Assembly: GCF_005870085.1 (NCBI RefSeq)
Contig: NZ_SZNM01000028.1
Location: 1-46,283, forward strand
Direction: 5' to 3'
DNA from: Aquibacillus sediminis
GTDB lineage: Bacteria > Bacillota > Bacilli > Bacillales > Amphibacillaceae
DNA: 46,283 nucleotides
Under the pieces are notes generated by a model, which did not search any database, was not told the DNA's origin, and saw only the letters and a list, made by a program, of their open reading frames with translations. How positions within the stretch are numbered: position 1 is the stretch's first letter; every line of letters starts with the position of its first letter. Shown piece by piece: positions 1 through 6,518 of this stretch. A program made the translations under genes and the position numbers.

Positions 1-134
1 CTTGTGCAATAGGTACATGATAGAGGTTCTATCCCCTTCTGACGGAATGAAGTGAGAATCTTCACGGTATGTCACGTTTTCTTGGTTCAGTGGCGATTTT
101 AGATTTTTATAGATTTTAGTAACCAGGTATGAGT

Positions 135-695
135 ATGAATCAACCTTATCCAAAGAAGGTAACATATGCGGAATATTCAACTTGGGGTGATGAGCCACAG
201 TATGAAATCATTAATGGTATTCCCTTTTTGCAAGCAGCGCCATCACGCCAACATCAACGTATTGTAACTCAACTCACTGGTGAACTATACACATTTTTTA
301 AAGGAAAAAAATGTGAAGTTTACACAGCTCCTTTTGATGTTCGATTATCTGGTAAAGAAGATGAAAAAGAGTATCAGGTCGTACAGCCTGATATTAGCGT
401 AGTTTGTGATGAAAAAAAGTTAGATGATAAGGGATGCAAGGGGGCACCGGATCTTATTGCTGAAATTCTCTCTCCTTCCACCTGGCAAAAAGATCGCATT
501 GAGAAACTAAACCAATACCAAAGACATGGGGTAAAAGAATATTTGTTAATCTACCCTAATGAGAAAATTTTGGAACAGTATATACTTGGCGAAAGCGATC
601 TATATGGGACTCCTACTATTTACACTGAAGAGGATATATTCTGCTCACACATTTCACCGGAATTGGAACTACCAATCAAAGTATTTCTTTCATAG
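135..695 (+). CDS. Uma2-family (DUF820) putative endonuclease
   Basis: This 186-residue protein matches the Uma2/DUF820 family, a PD-(D/E)XK-fold group abundant in cyanobacteria and found sporadically in Firmicutes. The N-terminal YAEYSTWGDEPQYEIINGI segment is the typical family start. It is followed by the VQPDISVVCD strand, where the Asp is part of the presumed active site, and by APDLIAEILSPST, where the Glu is the family acid, then KLNQYQRHGVKEYLLI. I chose ATG 135 over ATG 129 because the AGG at 125-127 leaves room for a ribosome site only with the later start. The gene stands alone, with no evident partner. Biochemical function of the family is poorly known; nuclease activity is inferred from fold only. 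Confidence 0.85.
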   Translation: MNQPYPKKVTYAEYSTWGDEPQYEIINGIPFLQAAPSRQHQRIVTQLTGELYTFFKGKKCEVYTAPFDVRLSGKEDEKEYQVVQPDISVVCDEKKLDDKGCKGAPDLIAEILSPSTWQKDRIEKLNQYQRHGVKEYLLIYPNEKILEQYILGESDLYGTPTIYTEEDIFCSHISPELELPIKVFLS

Positions 696-812
696 GCTAG
701 GGAAATATTACGAACTTACAATTAGTTGCATCTACAAGGTTAAGTCCATTTATCATAAGAATATAATAAAAAAGAAGTGCGCTAACACTTCACCCTGCAG
801 CATCTCCGTCAG

Positions 813-857
813 AGGGTGGTTGTCAATTAAATACTATTTCGTTGAGAACCACCCTTT
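813..857 (+). terminator. Hairpin AGGGTGGTT/AACCACCCT, likely terminator of an antisense RNA
   Basis: AGGGTGGTT at 813-821 pairs perfectly with AACCACCCT at 847-855, followed by a short T run. It lies across the 3' end of the frameshifted small gene on the minus strand, which is the layout of a type I antitoxin RNA terminator. The RNA itself is inferred, not shown. Confidence 0.45.
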
Positions 858-978
858 TGCTTGCGACGGCGTAGGGTGGTTTTCTTGGTTTCTAATACGT
901 TTTTCCGAAAGAAATTTGCGCAACCTTCACGCACGATCCCCTCAGAATTTCACGAAGAAATTCAAGAAATGTTTCCAT
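827..978 (-). pseudogene. Frameshifted small basic protein (type I toxin-like family)
   Basis: On the minus strand, ATG at 978 follows a very strong site (AAGGAGGTGATAACC). The first frame reads METFLEFLREILRG and then stops at 892 after 28 residues. In the other frame, directly after the G-rich stretch, the reading continues as IVREGCANFF and RKNVLETKKTTLRRRKQKGG and ends at 827, giving a coherent protein of about 50 residues with a basic Arg/Lys tail. The two halves fit together if one base is missing in the G run after REILRG. The hydrophobic/basic layout and the overlapping antisense hairpin resemble small toxins of Firmicutes type I systems. That identity is an inference from layout. A programmed frameshift is a less likely alternative. 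Confidence 0.5.
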
Positions 979-1077
979 GGTTATCACCTCCTTTCCTTAA
1001 CGGAAAGAAGAGCGACAACCAACCACCCTCACAATATACAGTTGCAATTTAATTCTACCATATAAAAAATGTTTATT

Positions 1078-1105
1078 TTTAGGGGGGCTGACCCCGATAT
1101 CCAAA
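1078..1105. repeat. REP element, core GGGGGCTGACCCC
   Basis: A member of the dispersed REP family of this window: T-rich lead, near-palindromic core at 1083-1095, then GATATC. It lies just upstream of the frameshifted small gene at 827-978. Confidence 0.75.
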
Positions 1106-1180
1106 AGGCTTAAGATCACTAGCACCAACACAATTCAAACAAAAAATTAGCGCTTAGTTGACCCTTAACCTTTTTGTGTC

Positions 1181-1214
1181 TACTTGACAGGGGTACGCTC
1201 ACTGACCCCATAGC
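1181..1214. repeat. REP variant (TTGACAGGGGTACGCTCA type)
   Basis: The string CTTGACAGGGGTACGCTCAC followed by TGACCCCATAG is a variant of the GGGGTC/GACCCC palindrome with a longer loop. Close relatives occur at 33309-33337 and 41817-41850. It abuts the truncated end of the transposase fragment at 1223-1302. Confidence 0.6.
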
Positions 1215-1222
1215 CCAATGGA

Positions 1223-1302
1223 GTACGTTCTTTCGCTTCTTCCAATAGCCGGAGATATTCGCACCTGTCTTCGTCGTCATGAAACAGTGTCGTTCGACGA
1301 AT
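1223..1302 (-). pseudogene. Fragment of REP-associated Y1 transposase (RAYT)
   Basis: The minus strand reads RRTTLFHDDEDRCEYLRLLE followed by EAKERTP, almost identical to residues 22-48 of the intact transposase encoded at 27207-27779. Nothing else of the gene remains: the 3' side stops at a REP variant (1181-1214) and the 5' side diverges. The stretch at about 1390-1430 resembles the upstream flank of the intact copies near 27900, so this is the residue of a third RAYT locus. Confidence 0.85.
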
Positions 1303-1529
1303 TATATGGGAAAGAATGAGAAAGTGAGGACTTTAGCAGTTTATATAATGTAGCTATTATTTCTTTATAACTTTATTCTCCACAGAATCAAATTATCCTT
1401 CAATTTTCCACAAAAAATTTATAACTTTAGGAGGGATGTCCCTAATATGGACAATAGAAGTATTTCTTTACCCATATCCTATTGCAAATTTGCAACAACA
1501 AGTATATTTGGATAAAATTGTTTATATAA

Positions 1530-1676
1530 TAAAAATAACTGGAACTAATAATGCCCCAGTGAAAGCAACTACTTGCCGCAAGATTAGCGGCAAACCATTG
1601 TTTTAAGTAGTATTAAGAAAAGAAGTAACTGCCCTACATTCTTGGTCGGAGCGGTGGGCGATTACTTCTTTTTTTT
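1530..1676 (+). ncRNA. Remnant antisense RNA of a type I toxin-antitoxin locus
   Basis: This stretch is laid out like the intact loci at 1834-1970 and 28043-28210. It has the small hairpin TTGCCGC/GCGGCAA, then a terminator formed by GAAGTAA (1622-1628) and TTACTTC (1662-1668) followed by eight T. It overlaps the stop codon of the truncated toxin at 1662-1748. A possible promoter is TTGCAA-N17-TAAAAT near 1490-1520. Start and expression are inferred. Confidence 0.5.
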
Positions 1677-1748
1677 AATAGTGACGAGTGTAACAGTTGT
1701 TATAATAGTTGTTAAAGTTGCGGCTAAAATGCCGAATTGTAAGAACAT
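1662..1748 (-). pseudogene. Holin-like type I toxin, N-terminus removed by a REP
   Basis: The minus strand reads MFLQFGILAATLTTIITTVT then LVTIKKKK and stop. This is the membrane segment and Lys tail of the putative holin-like toxin family, aligning with the intact toxin at 1958-2065. The usual MTTYE or MVAYE start and its ribosome site are absent. In their place, a REP (core 1758-1770) sits about 10 bases upstream of the remaining ATG. It is probably silent, since no ribosome site precedes that ATG. Confidence 0.75.
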
Positions 1749-1749
1749 G

Positions 1750-1785
1750 TTTTCCAAGGGATCTGACCCCGATTTCGATTTCCAA
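1750..1785. repeat. REP element, core GGGATCTGACCCC
   Basis: Core at 1758-1770 with the flank CCAA before it and GAT-rich sequence after it, as in the REP at 24129. One arm has a mismatch (GGGATC). It replaces the 5' end of a holin-like toxin gene. Confidence 0.75.
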
Positions 1786-1798
1786 TTTTAATGTCAAT

Positions 1799-1827
1799 TT
1801 GACTAATTTAATTAGTATAATTATAAT
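1799..1827 (+). promoter_or_regulatory. Promoter of antisense antitoxin RNA (TTGACT-N17-TATAAT)
   Basis: TTGACT at 1799-1804, a 17-base spacer, and TATAAT at 1822-1827 form a near-consensus sigma-A promoter pointing toward the 3' end of the toxin gene at 1958-2065. Confidence 0.75.
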
Positions 1828-1833
1828 ATAAGT

Positions 1834-1970
1834 AAGAATACCGAGCGGCTATAAACCACTCGGCAATTGTAACTACAAGCCGCATAAAGAGCGGTTGACC
1901 AAGTTAATGGAGTTTGTTCTAAGAAGTAACCGTCTGAACCTTTGGCCAAGGGGACGGTTATTTCTTTTTG
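1834..1970 (+). ncRNA. Antisense RNA antitoxin of holin-like toxin
   Basis: Transcription from the promoter at 1799-1827 would give an RNA of about 135 bases. It contains two hairpins (ACCGAGCGG region, and GCCGC/GCGGT) and ends in a terminator formed by GTAACCGTC (1926-1934) and GACGGTTAT (1953-1961) followed by a T-rich tail. It overlaps the last codons of the toxin on the other strand, the convergent 3' overlap seen in Bacillus type I pairs such as txpA/RatA and bsrG/SR4. Exact ends are inferred. Confidence 0.65.
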
Positions 1971-2065
1971 TTTAGAAAGACGACAATGGTTACAACAAGT
2001 GTAAGCGCTGCTAATAGTGTTAAACTAAATTGAGCTATTAAACTTAATGTTTCATATGTCGTCAT
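1958..2065 (-). CDS. Putative holin-like type I toxin
   Basis: A 35-residue protein beginning MTTYETLSLIAQFSLTLLAA, with a single hydrophobic segment (about residues 8-30) and the tail NKKK. This is the hallmark of the Firmicutes putative holin-like toxin family. The ATG at 2065 follows GGGAGGTGG. The long leader back to the promoter near 2133-2161 includes GGAGATGGCCAACCGTCCC-type sequence that can pair with itself, consistent with the structured leaders of type I toxins. The antisense RNA at 1834-1970 overlaps its end. A membrane-acting toxin kept silent by the RNA is the expected role; a second intact copy is at 28198-28302. Confidence 0.8.
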   Translation of the reverse strand: MTTYETLSLIAQFSLTLLAALTLVVTIVVFLNKKK

Positions 2066-2132
2066 TCATACCACCTCCCTTCTAACCAAGGAGATGGCCA
2101 ACCGTCCCAAAATGCTATATAGTTACGATCCT

Positions 2133-2161
2133 AGTATACTATTTTTCCTTGTAAAAGTGAA
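2133..2161 (-). promoter_or_regulatory. Promoter of holin-like toxin (TTCACT-N17-TATACT)
   Basis: On the minus strand, TTCACT (2156-2161), a 17-base spacer and TATACT (2133-2138) lie about 70 bases upstream of the toxin start at 2065. Confidence 0.6.
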
Positions 2162-2243
2162 CAATATTAAAATTATGAAGGAGAACTCAAGAATTCTCTA
2201 TTTCTATTAAGTTTACAACCATACCCAAGCTAACTCTACCAAA

Positions 2244-2275
2244 CAAAAAAGAGTTGCCAACTCATGCGACAACTC
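2244..2275 (-). terminator. Minus-strand terminator-like hairpin beside a REP
   Basis: GAGTTG at 2270-2275 (complement) pairs with CAACTC (2251-2256) and is followed on the minus strand by six T. A relative (AGGAGTTG/CAGCTCCT) sits beside the REP at 22795, so this hairpin seems to be part of a longer repeated unit. It would end transcription coming from the DoxX-like gene. Confidence 0.6.
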
Positions 2276-2291
2276 CCTCCTCCCCACATGC

Positions 2292-2350
2292 GTCCACCCA
2301 CCATGGAAAAATTATACATTTGTCTTTTTAGGGGGTCTGACCCTCTATAT
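2292..2350. repeat. REP element (two-hairpin form)
   Basis: Left part GTCCACCCACCATGGA, spacer with TTTGTCTTTTTA, then core GGGGTCTGACCCT (2332-2344) and CTATATCC. The left part and spacer are nearly identical to those at 3728 and 28543. It overlaps the stop codon of the DoxX-like gene. Confidence 0.85.
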
Positions 2351-2846
2351 CCGCTACATACTTCTGCTTGTGAAAATTACGCTGTTTTATATACGAAATA
2401 ACAAATCTATCAAAGCCGTAGTAATACCTCCCTTTTCCAATAACTAATAGAATGATTGCTATTGCTAAAAACTCTAAGTCCGGGCTAGATAATCCAACCC
2501 CCGCCATCATAAAGTTAATATTCATGAAGGCACCAGCTATTAATGCTGGAATTGTTGCTAAGCCTAGAATTAATCCTAAGCCAACAAAGAATTCCCCCCA
2601 AGGGATAAGCATGTTAAATAACCCTTCATTTGGTAATGCAATTACTTCGAGGAATTTGGCATACCAACCTTGAACGGCAGGATCTTCTCCTCCTGCATTT
2701 GCAATCGCGCCTTGTAAAAACCCACTTACATCAAATCCAGATCCAAGTTTATTATAACCTGCCTCGATCCATTGAAGTCCTAACCAAATTCGTAATATAG
2801 TCCAAATGATAGCTATTTTTGATCCAATTTTGTGTATACTGATAAT
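2328..2846 (-). CDS. DoxX/DoxD-like membrane protein with REP-derived C-terminus and no canonical start
   Basis: The open frame runs well upstream of the first ATG (2612). Read from 2846 it gives 172 residues with the family pattern RIWLGLQWIEAGYNKLGSGF, then a soluble loop with FLQGAIANAGGEDPAVQGWY, then the segment beginning WGEFFVGLGLILGLATIPAL. A further hydrophobic stretch follows, so about four membrane segments, the usual size for DoxX proteins (quinone-linked membrane oxidoreductase subunits; exact substrate unknown). AGGAG lies six bases before an ATT codon at 2846 and no ATG, GTG or TTG is nearby, so either a rare ATT start is used or the start has been lost by mutation. The last residues GQTP and the stop are encoded by the REP at 2292-2350, so the native end was replaced. 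Confidence 0.7.
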   Translation of the reverse strand: MISIHKIGSKIAIIWTILRIWLGLQWIEAGYNKLGSGFDVSGFLQGAIANAGGEDPAVQGWYAKFLEVIALPNEGLFNMLIPWGEFFVGLGLILGLATIPALIAGAFMNINFMMAGVGLSSPDLEFLAIAIILLVIGKGRYYYGFDRFVISYIKQRNFHKQKYVADIEGQTP

Positions 2847-3224
2847 GAATTTCTCCTTTTTGTGAAATAATTTACAATTGTTGTTAATAGGCTACAGCTT
2901 TTAATGAACGCCATGTAGTATTTCATTTACTATCTGCACTTATCTACTTATCTCTTCATCATCTCCTCCGTAAGCTACCCGTCACCATTTACTTCCCTAT
3001 CAAGTAAAACTTTAGTTTTTATATGTTTATTCTAAAGAGTCTAAACACTTAAAACCTTGATATAGATCAATTTTTGGAAAAAATTTTATAAAAATACGCT
3101 GGTAGTTACTTTGGTTAATCCTGATCAAGAAAAAACTTCCTCCTTTAAAGTATAATTCTTTCATAGACGAAGTTATTTGTTGGGAAGTAGTCTACTACGT
3201 AATTAAAGAGTTAATCTAGTATGT
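2847..3224. other. Intergenic region with one FNR-type palindrome
   Basis: About 380 bases without a credible gene. It holds the upstream region of the DoxX-like gene, with AAGGAG just before the coding part, and the palindrome at 3057-3070. No repeat of the REP family was seen here. Confidence 0.5.
3057..3070. promoter_or_regulatory. Palindrome TTGATATAGATCAA, FNR/CRP-type site candidate
   Basis: TTGAT-N4-ATCAA is the textbook form of an FNR half-site pair. It lies about 210 bases upstream of the DoxX-like gene. Its inner 12 bases recur in reverse complement at 28881-28892, upstream of another small gene. Regulation by an oxygen- or nitrate-responsive CRP/FNR protein is an inference; Bacillus Fnr usually prefers TGTGA-N6-TCACA. 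Confidence 0.35.
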
Positions 3225-3458
3225 TTGAAGAAGAAGGATCTTAACGAGATTGCAGTGGCAAAATTATTTTATTGGCTGTCGTTATATCGCCGCGGAGCGT
3301 ATGGATCTCACCTATTACGGGTTGGGATGGTTGTAAATATCGTGGCTACACTAATTAATTCTTATGGAAATGGGAGTGGCGAGGTTCAGTCAAAAGACTT
3401 TGGATTTGTTAGTTTCATAGGTTCTTTAGAATTATCACTTGTGCTTGTTCTAACCTAG
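3225..3458 (+). other. Weak open frame, probably decayed membrane protein region
   Basis: A 77-codon frame opening with TTG encodes a hydrophobic-rich peptide (LLRVGMVVNIVATLI). It is followed in other frames by short reading stretches (3479-3592, MSWFALSALFISIIRLRKRN; 3601-3702) that also look protein-like. GAAGAAGGA lies within rather than ahead of it. I read 3225-3705 as a possible degraded gene broken by frameshifts; no family is recognised and it may be spurious. Confidence 0.2.
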
Positions 3459-3727
3459 AAACATTTTATCAAAAAGGATGAGTTGGTTTGCCCTATCAGC
3501 CTTGTTCATTTCTATTATTCGTTTGAGAAAAAGAAACTATTCCTACTATAAAAAAAAACTGATTAAAAGTATCGAACGGATCATAAGGTGAGGTTTTAAA
3601 GTGGATGAACCTAAAAAGCTAGATGGTGATAACCTTGCACCAAAACCATTAAAATATGTGCTTGGTTCATTGGATGGGTGTTTATTTGTAGTCCTAAATT
3701 AGTTACAGATATCATTGAGTACCTACC

Positions 3728-3783
3728 ACCCACCATGGAAAAATTATACATTTGTCTTTTTAGGGGGTCTGACCCCTGTATCT
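3728..3783. repeat. REP element (two-hairpin form)
   Basis: Core GGGGTCTGACCCC at 3764-3776 with the same left part and spacer as the REP at 2292. It overlaps the end of the toxin remnant at 3760-4035 and supplies its final stop. Confidence 0.85.
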
Positions 3784-4035
3784 GGAAGACATTCTGTAGA
3801 AGACTTTATAAGGAGCGGATTTACCGATAGAAATTAACACCATTCGTAGGTCAACAGGCATTTGTCGGATAAGAACATGTTAACCTGGAATATAGATTGA
3901 AAAATCCTGTTTTTCGAAATACAGTTCAATTGTACTTCTTAGGAACATTGCTATTGGCGGGAGTTCAATGCTATCTCTCCACCGATCTAGCTCTAATAAG
4001 GAAGTAATAGCTGATTTTCTCCATACTATTTTCAT
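3760..4035 (-). pseudogene. RelE/ParE-like toxin with in-frame stop and REP-derived end
   Basis: The minus strand from ATG 4035 reads MKIVWRKSAITSLLELDRWR, continues through LRSTIELYFEKQDFSIYIPG, hits TAA, and then runs on in the same frame as HVLIRQMPVDLRMVLISIGK and YKVFYRMSSRY before ending RGQTP and stop inside the REP at 3728-3783. The opening and length resemble plasmid-stabilisation/ParE-type toxins. It starts just after the stop of the small gene at 4039-4269, in the normal antitoxin-toxin order. The internal TAA (CCAGGTTAAC) would cut the product to about 51 residues, so this is probably inactive unless read through. The native C-terminus has also been replaced by repeat sequence. 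Confidence 0.55.
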
Positions 4036-4038
4036 GTT

Positions 4039-4269
4039 CTATCTCTCTAACATCTGTTTTATTTCTTCATTTGTTAATATTGGATTATTTTCATGTAAAG
4101 CTGCTTTTAATTGCTTCTCCTCTTCAGGATCTGTCACTTCATAACAATCATCATTATCTACATCCTCTACCTCTATTAATAAAAACTTTCTTTGGCCAAC
4201 TTGGATGTATGAATGACCAGATTGAATTGCTTTTTTTACGTCATCATGTTCAATTCTTATAGGTTCCAT
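4039..4269 (-). CDS. Small acidic protein, probable antitoxin
   Basis: A 76-residue acidic protein (MEPIRIEHDDVKKAIQSGHS at the start, NEEIKQMLER at the end). It lies directly upstream of the broken ParE-like toxin at 3760-4035 with three bases between them, which suggests it is the cognate antitoxin. AGGTG six bases before ATG 4269 favours this start over the GTG/ATG codons at 4278/4275. No family name is firmly recognised. If the toxin is dead, this is an orphan. Confidence 0.6.
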   Translation of the reverse strand: MEPIRIEHDDVKKAIQSGHSYIQVGQRKFLLIEVEDVDNDDCYEVTDPEEEKQLKAALHENNPILTNEEIKQMLER

Positions 4270-4360
4270 TACCATCACCTACTTCATTTTTATTTTTAAC
4301 TATTATACATGATGTATATGACTCATACCAGTCACCGCTTTACCTTGTTTCTTATCTACA

Positions 4361-4524
4361 TACGAAAAGACACAACCCTCTCCCCTTCCTTCCTCGTCAA
4401 AGGCGATCGCTGATAAGTCATCGCTTCCCATAGTGCTTCAACTGTTACATGCTCTTCTCCATTTAAATCTGCAATGCTTCTGGCTAGTCGTAGAATTTTT
4501 ACTTGAACGCGGTTGCTCCATAAC
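4361..4524 (-). pseudogene. Fragment of yifB (C-terminal end)
   Basis: The minus strand reads WSNRVQVKILRLARSIADLN followed by GEEHVTVEALWEAMTYQRSP, matching the last part of YifB encoded at 20442-21977. The 5' side breaks off at a REP variant (GGGTGCGACAGGCACC, 4527-4542). Several base differences from the intact gene show it is an older copy than those at 20442 and 26026. Confidence 0.85.
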
Positions 4525-4526
4525 CA

Positions 4527-4542
4527 CGGGTGCGACAGGCAC
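4527..4542. repeat. REP variant GGGTGCGACAGGCACC
   Basis: Imperfect palindrome GGTGC...GACAGGCACC, related to the string GTTGTGACAGGCACC at 46120-46134. It marks the breakpoint of the yifB fragment at 4361-4524. Confidence 0.5.
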
Positions 4543-4583
4543 CATAGCTATGAACAATCGCACCATTTAAGATCTATACCTTT

Positions 4584-4847
4584 TTATTTATAAATGTCTC
4601 CCCTACTACCAGCCGAAATCACATAAATGATTAATTCTTTGTCTTTCACTTCATAAATTATTCTAAATTCTCCAATACGTAAACGAAAAGCACTGTCTAC
4701 ACCTTTTAGTGAATGAATGTCTAGAATCCCTCTATGATAAGGGTTCTCAGCTAAGGTGAGCAGTGCTTCTTTTATTCGTTTCCTAGTTGGTTTATCCTGT
4801 TTTTTTATATACTTTGCAGCCTGTTTCGAATAGAACAGATCATACAT
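4584..4847 (-). CDS. RelE/ParE-family toxin
   Basis: An 87-residue protein starting MYDLFYSKQAAKYIKKQDKP, with TRKRIKEALLTLAENP, then HSLKGVDSAFRLRIGEFRII and YEVKDKELIIYVISAGSRGD. This is the RelE fold pattern (helical hairpin, then beta strands with a conserved LRIG-R-Y run and a C-terminal basic residue). RelE-type toxins cleave mRNA on the ribosome. Its ATG at 4847 overlaps the last codons of the antitoxin gene by eight bases, giving translational coupling. A longer upstream open frame exists but the overlap and the family length favour this start. Confidence 0.85.
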   Translation of the reverse strand: MYDLFYSKQAAKYIKKQDKPTRKRIKEALLTLAENPYHRGILDIHSLKGVDSAFRLRIGEFRIIYEVKDKELIIYVISAGSRGDIYK

Positions 4848-5091
4848 AATCGTCTTCTCCAAAAACATCTTCATGAGTATAAGATTCGCCGTTTTGAAAC
4901 TCTTTTTTCGCTTTATGAATCGCTCGTAACTCCTCATCAGTTGGATCTGTAAAAGGAAAAGCATCTTTATAAGTACTTTTGTTATCTTTATCCTTCAGAT
5001 TGCGCATTTTCTGGATGACTTCTGGTATTTCTTGTTCCTCTAATTCATCCAACATCTTATGTGCTAGTTTGCGAAGATCCTGCGTAGCCAT
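4840..5091 (-). CDS. Antitoxin of the RelE-type pair
   Basis: An 83-residue acidic protein (MATQDLRKLAHKMLDELEEQ at the start) with a long N-terminal helix and a C-terminal toxin-wrapping segment rich in Glu and Asp (DEELRAIHKAKKEFQNGES). GGAGGTG lies at the right distance from ATG 5091; the TTG at 5106 would put the ribosome site inside the gene. It overlaps the toxin start. Such antitoxins neutralise the toxin and usually repress the operon. Confidence 0.8.
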   Translation of the reverse strand: MATQDLRKLAHKMLDELEEQEIPEVIQKMRNLKDKDNKSTYKDAFPFTDPTDEELRAIHKAKKEFQNGESYTHEDVFGEDDYV

Positions 5092-5164
5092 TATTGACAC
5101 CTCCAAAAAATGAATCTTATTTCGTTCACTATATAATAGGTATAACTCTAGTCACTTTCTCTTC

Positions 5165-5473
5165 CTATGCCCTTTCCAGCCAATCACCATAATCGTCTAA
5201 CTTTATAACTTCAGCGTGATTCTGGATTTCGTTAACTGGGATGCTTCTTTGGTATAGTGTATCAGGATCAATATGGAGACCACTAGGCCATGCAACTGTT
5301 CCTGCTTCGTCATCTACAAATACCTTTCTAAATATAGTTGGATCTTTTAAATTTGAAAGAACACCCTTCATAGATGGTCTTATGTCAACAAAACGTTTCT
5401 CATGATTATCAAACTCGCACAATAACCACCCTTTTATTGTTGGAATTGGTTTTGCTTTTACTATTTCACGCAT
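5165..5473 (-). CDS. DUF2442-family protein
   Basis: A 102-residue protein with FDNHEKRFVDIRPSMKGVLS, then DPTIFRKVFVDDEAGTVAWP and GLHIDPDTLYQ, the conserved run of DUF2442. The family is commonly paired with DUF4160, as here (gene at 5487-5741), in an arrangement like toxin-antitoxin modules, though activity is not established. ATG 5473 is preceded by AAGGGGA. The last 20 or so codons plus flank (about 5137-5232) are duplicated at 25984-26090, where they form the tail of a chimeric yifB. Confidence 0.85.
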   Translation of the reverse strand: MREIVKAKPIPTIKGWLLCEFDNHEKRFVDIRPSMKGVLSNLKDPTIFRKVFVDDEAGTVAWPSGLHIDPDTLYQRSIPVNEIQNHAEVIKLDDYGDWLERA

Positions 5474-5486
5474 TATAATCCCCTTT

Positions 5487-5741
5487 TCAAAGTGGCGGAA
5501 TCTTCTTTGGATAATGGTATGCTTTACACGTGTTCCATGCTTCCATAATATCATGTTGATATTCATTTAACCACAAGAGGTCGTTCCTAAGTTGTTTATT
5601 AGGTAACGAGCCATTTTTATACTCTCCTGTTTTAATGTATAGTTCAGCCTTATGTTTTCCTCTTATATGGATATGTGGGGGATAAGGATCATCAAAGTAT
5701 ATATATATTTTCATACCATTGAATTCACATATTTTAGGCAT
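5487..5741 (-). CDS. DUF4160-family protein
   Basis: An 84-residue protein with the signature MPKICEFNGMKIYIYFDDPY then PPHIHIRGKHKAELYI. The PPHIH motif and the preceding aromatic strand are diagnostic of DUF4160. It is followed by the DUF2442 gene 13 bases downstream, a widespread pair with toxin-antitoxin-like distribution and unknown biochemistry. GGGAGAGGTGA precedes ATG 5741. The gene starts just where a yifB remnant ends (5746), so its native upstream region has been replaced. Confidence 0.85.
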   Translation of the reverse strand: MPKICEFNGMKIYIYFDDPYPPHIHIRGKHKAELYIKTGEYKNGSLPNKQLRNDLLWLNEYQHDIMEAWNTCKAYHYPKKIPPL

Positions 5742-5745
5742 CCAT

Positions 5746-6357
5746 TCACCTCTCCCTATTTCTACCTGCAATTAACACAACATCCTTCCCTTCCTTCTTC
5801 AACAAAGGCGACCGCTGATAAGTCATCGCTTCCCATAGTGCTTCATCTGTTACATGCTCTGCTCCATTTAAATCAGCGATGGTTCTGGCTAGTCGCAAAA
5901 TTTTCACTTGAACGCGGTTGCTCCATAGTTGTTTTTGAGCACACTTTTCGACTAGTTGAATTTGATCAAGGGACACGTTGCCCTTGTTTTTCAGTGTTTC
6001 AAGCGAGGCGGTTGCATTTCGATCATCACATTGGTAACGCGCTTGTTGCATCGTTTGTGCTTCGATCACTTGGTTACGTAGCTCTGCAGATGTGGGACCT
6101 TTTGCGGCATTGGTATTCATTGACACGGGAACGAGTGACAAGAAAATATCAAATCGATCGAGAAGAGGGCCGGAGATTCTGTTGTGATACTTTTGGATCT
6201 CTTTGGGGCTGCATGTACAATAGCGATGTTTTGCCCCATGATAGCCACATGGACAAGGGTTCATCGCAGAAACTAATTGAAAATGAGCTGGATAGGTTAC
6301 GGTTCCTTGTGCTCGACTAATATGCACTTGGCCACTTTCCAATGGCTCGCGAAGCAT
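5746..6357 (-). pseudogene. yifB C-terminal remnant
   Basis: It encodes the last third of YifB: MLREPLESGQVHISRAQGTV, the Cys-rich loop NPCPCGYHG...YCTC, KYHNRISGPLLDRFDIFLSL, and the Mg_chelatase_C domain to KKEGKDVV. Homology to the intact gene at 20442-21977 stops abruptly at 6355/6356, at about residue 317 of the intact protein, so the N-terminal ChlI and Walker A/B parts are missing. At the 3' end the original stop was lost and reading runs on 10 residues to a TGA at 5746. There is no ribosome site at the Met codon 6357. It is the left copy of a direct repeat that brackets the defence island. Confidence 0.9.
5776..6355 (-). repeat. Left direct repeat (yifB 3' end) flanking the defence island
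   Basis: These roughly 580 bases align collinearly, with only scattered substitutions, to 20446-21024 in the same orientation. Together they bracket about 14.1 kb that contains all the defence-like genes. Confidence 0.8.
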
Positions 6358-6518
6358 CGCCGTGGAGACGGATGGATAAAAATTTTAATATATAAATTGA
6401 AACAATCCGAGTTTCTACTATAGAATAGTGCGATATATTAACTCCTCTCCCCCAGCCCTTCTTGCTACTCAATCCCTCATACTACTTAAAGCAGATTTCA
6501 CTTCGCACAACGAAAAAA

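Noticed and set aside
559-1065. Long plus-strand open frame of 168 codons overlapping the Uma2 gene
   Set aside because: It overlaps a clear gene in another frame, has no ribosome site, and its sequence is antisense to the small frameshifted gene; composition is not protein-like.
5652-6320. Plus-strand open frame of 222 codons
   Set aside because: It is antisense to the yifB remnant and DUF4160 gene; the same antisense frame recurs at 20774-20992 because the underlying yifB sequence is repeated.
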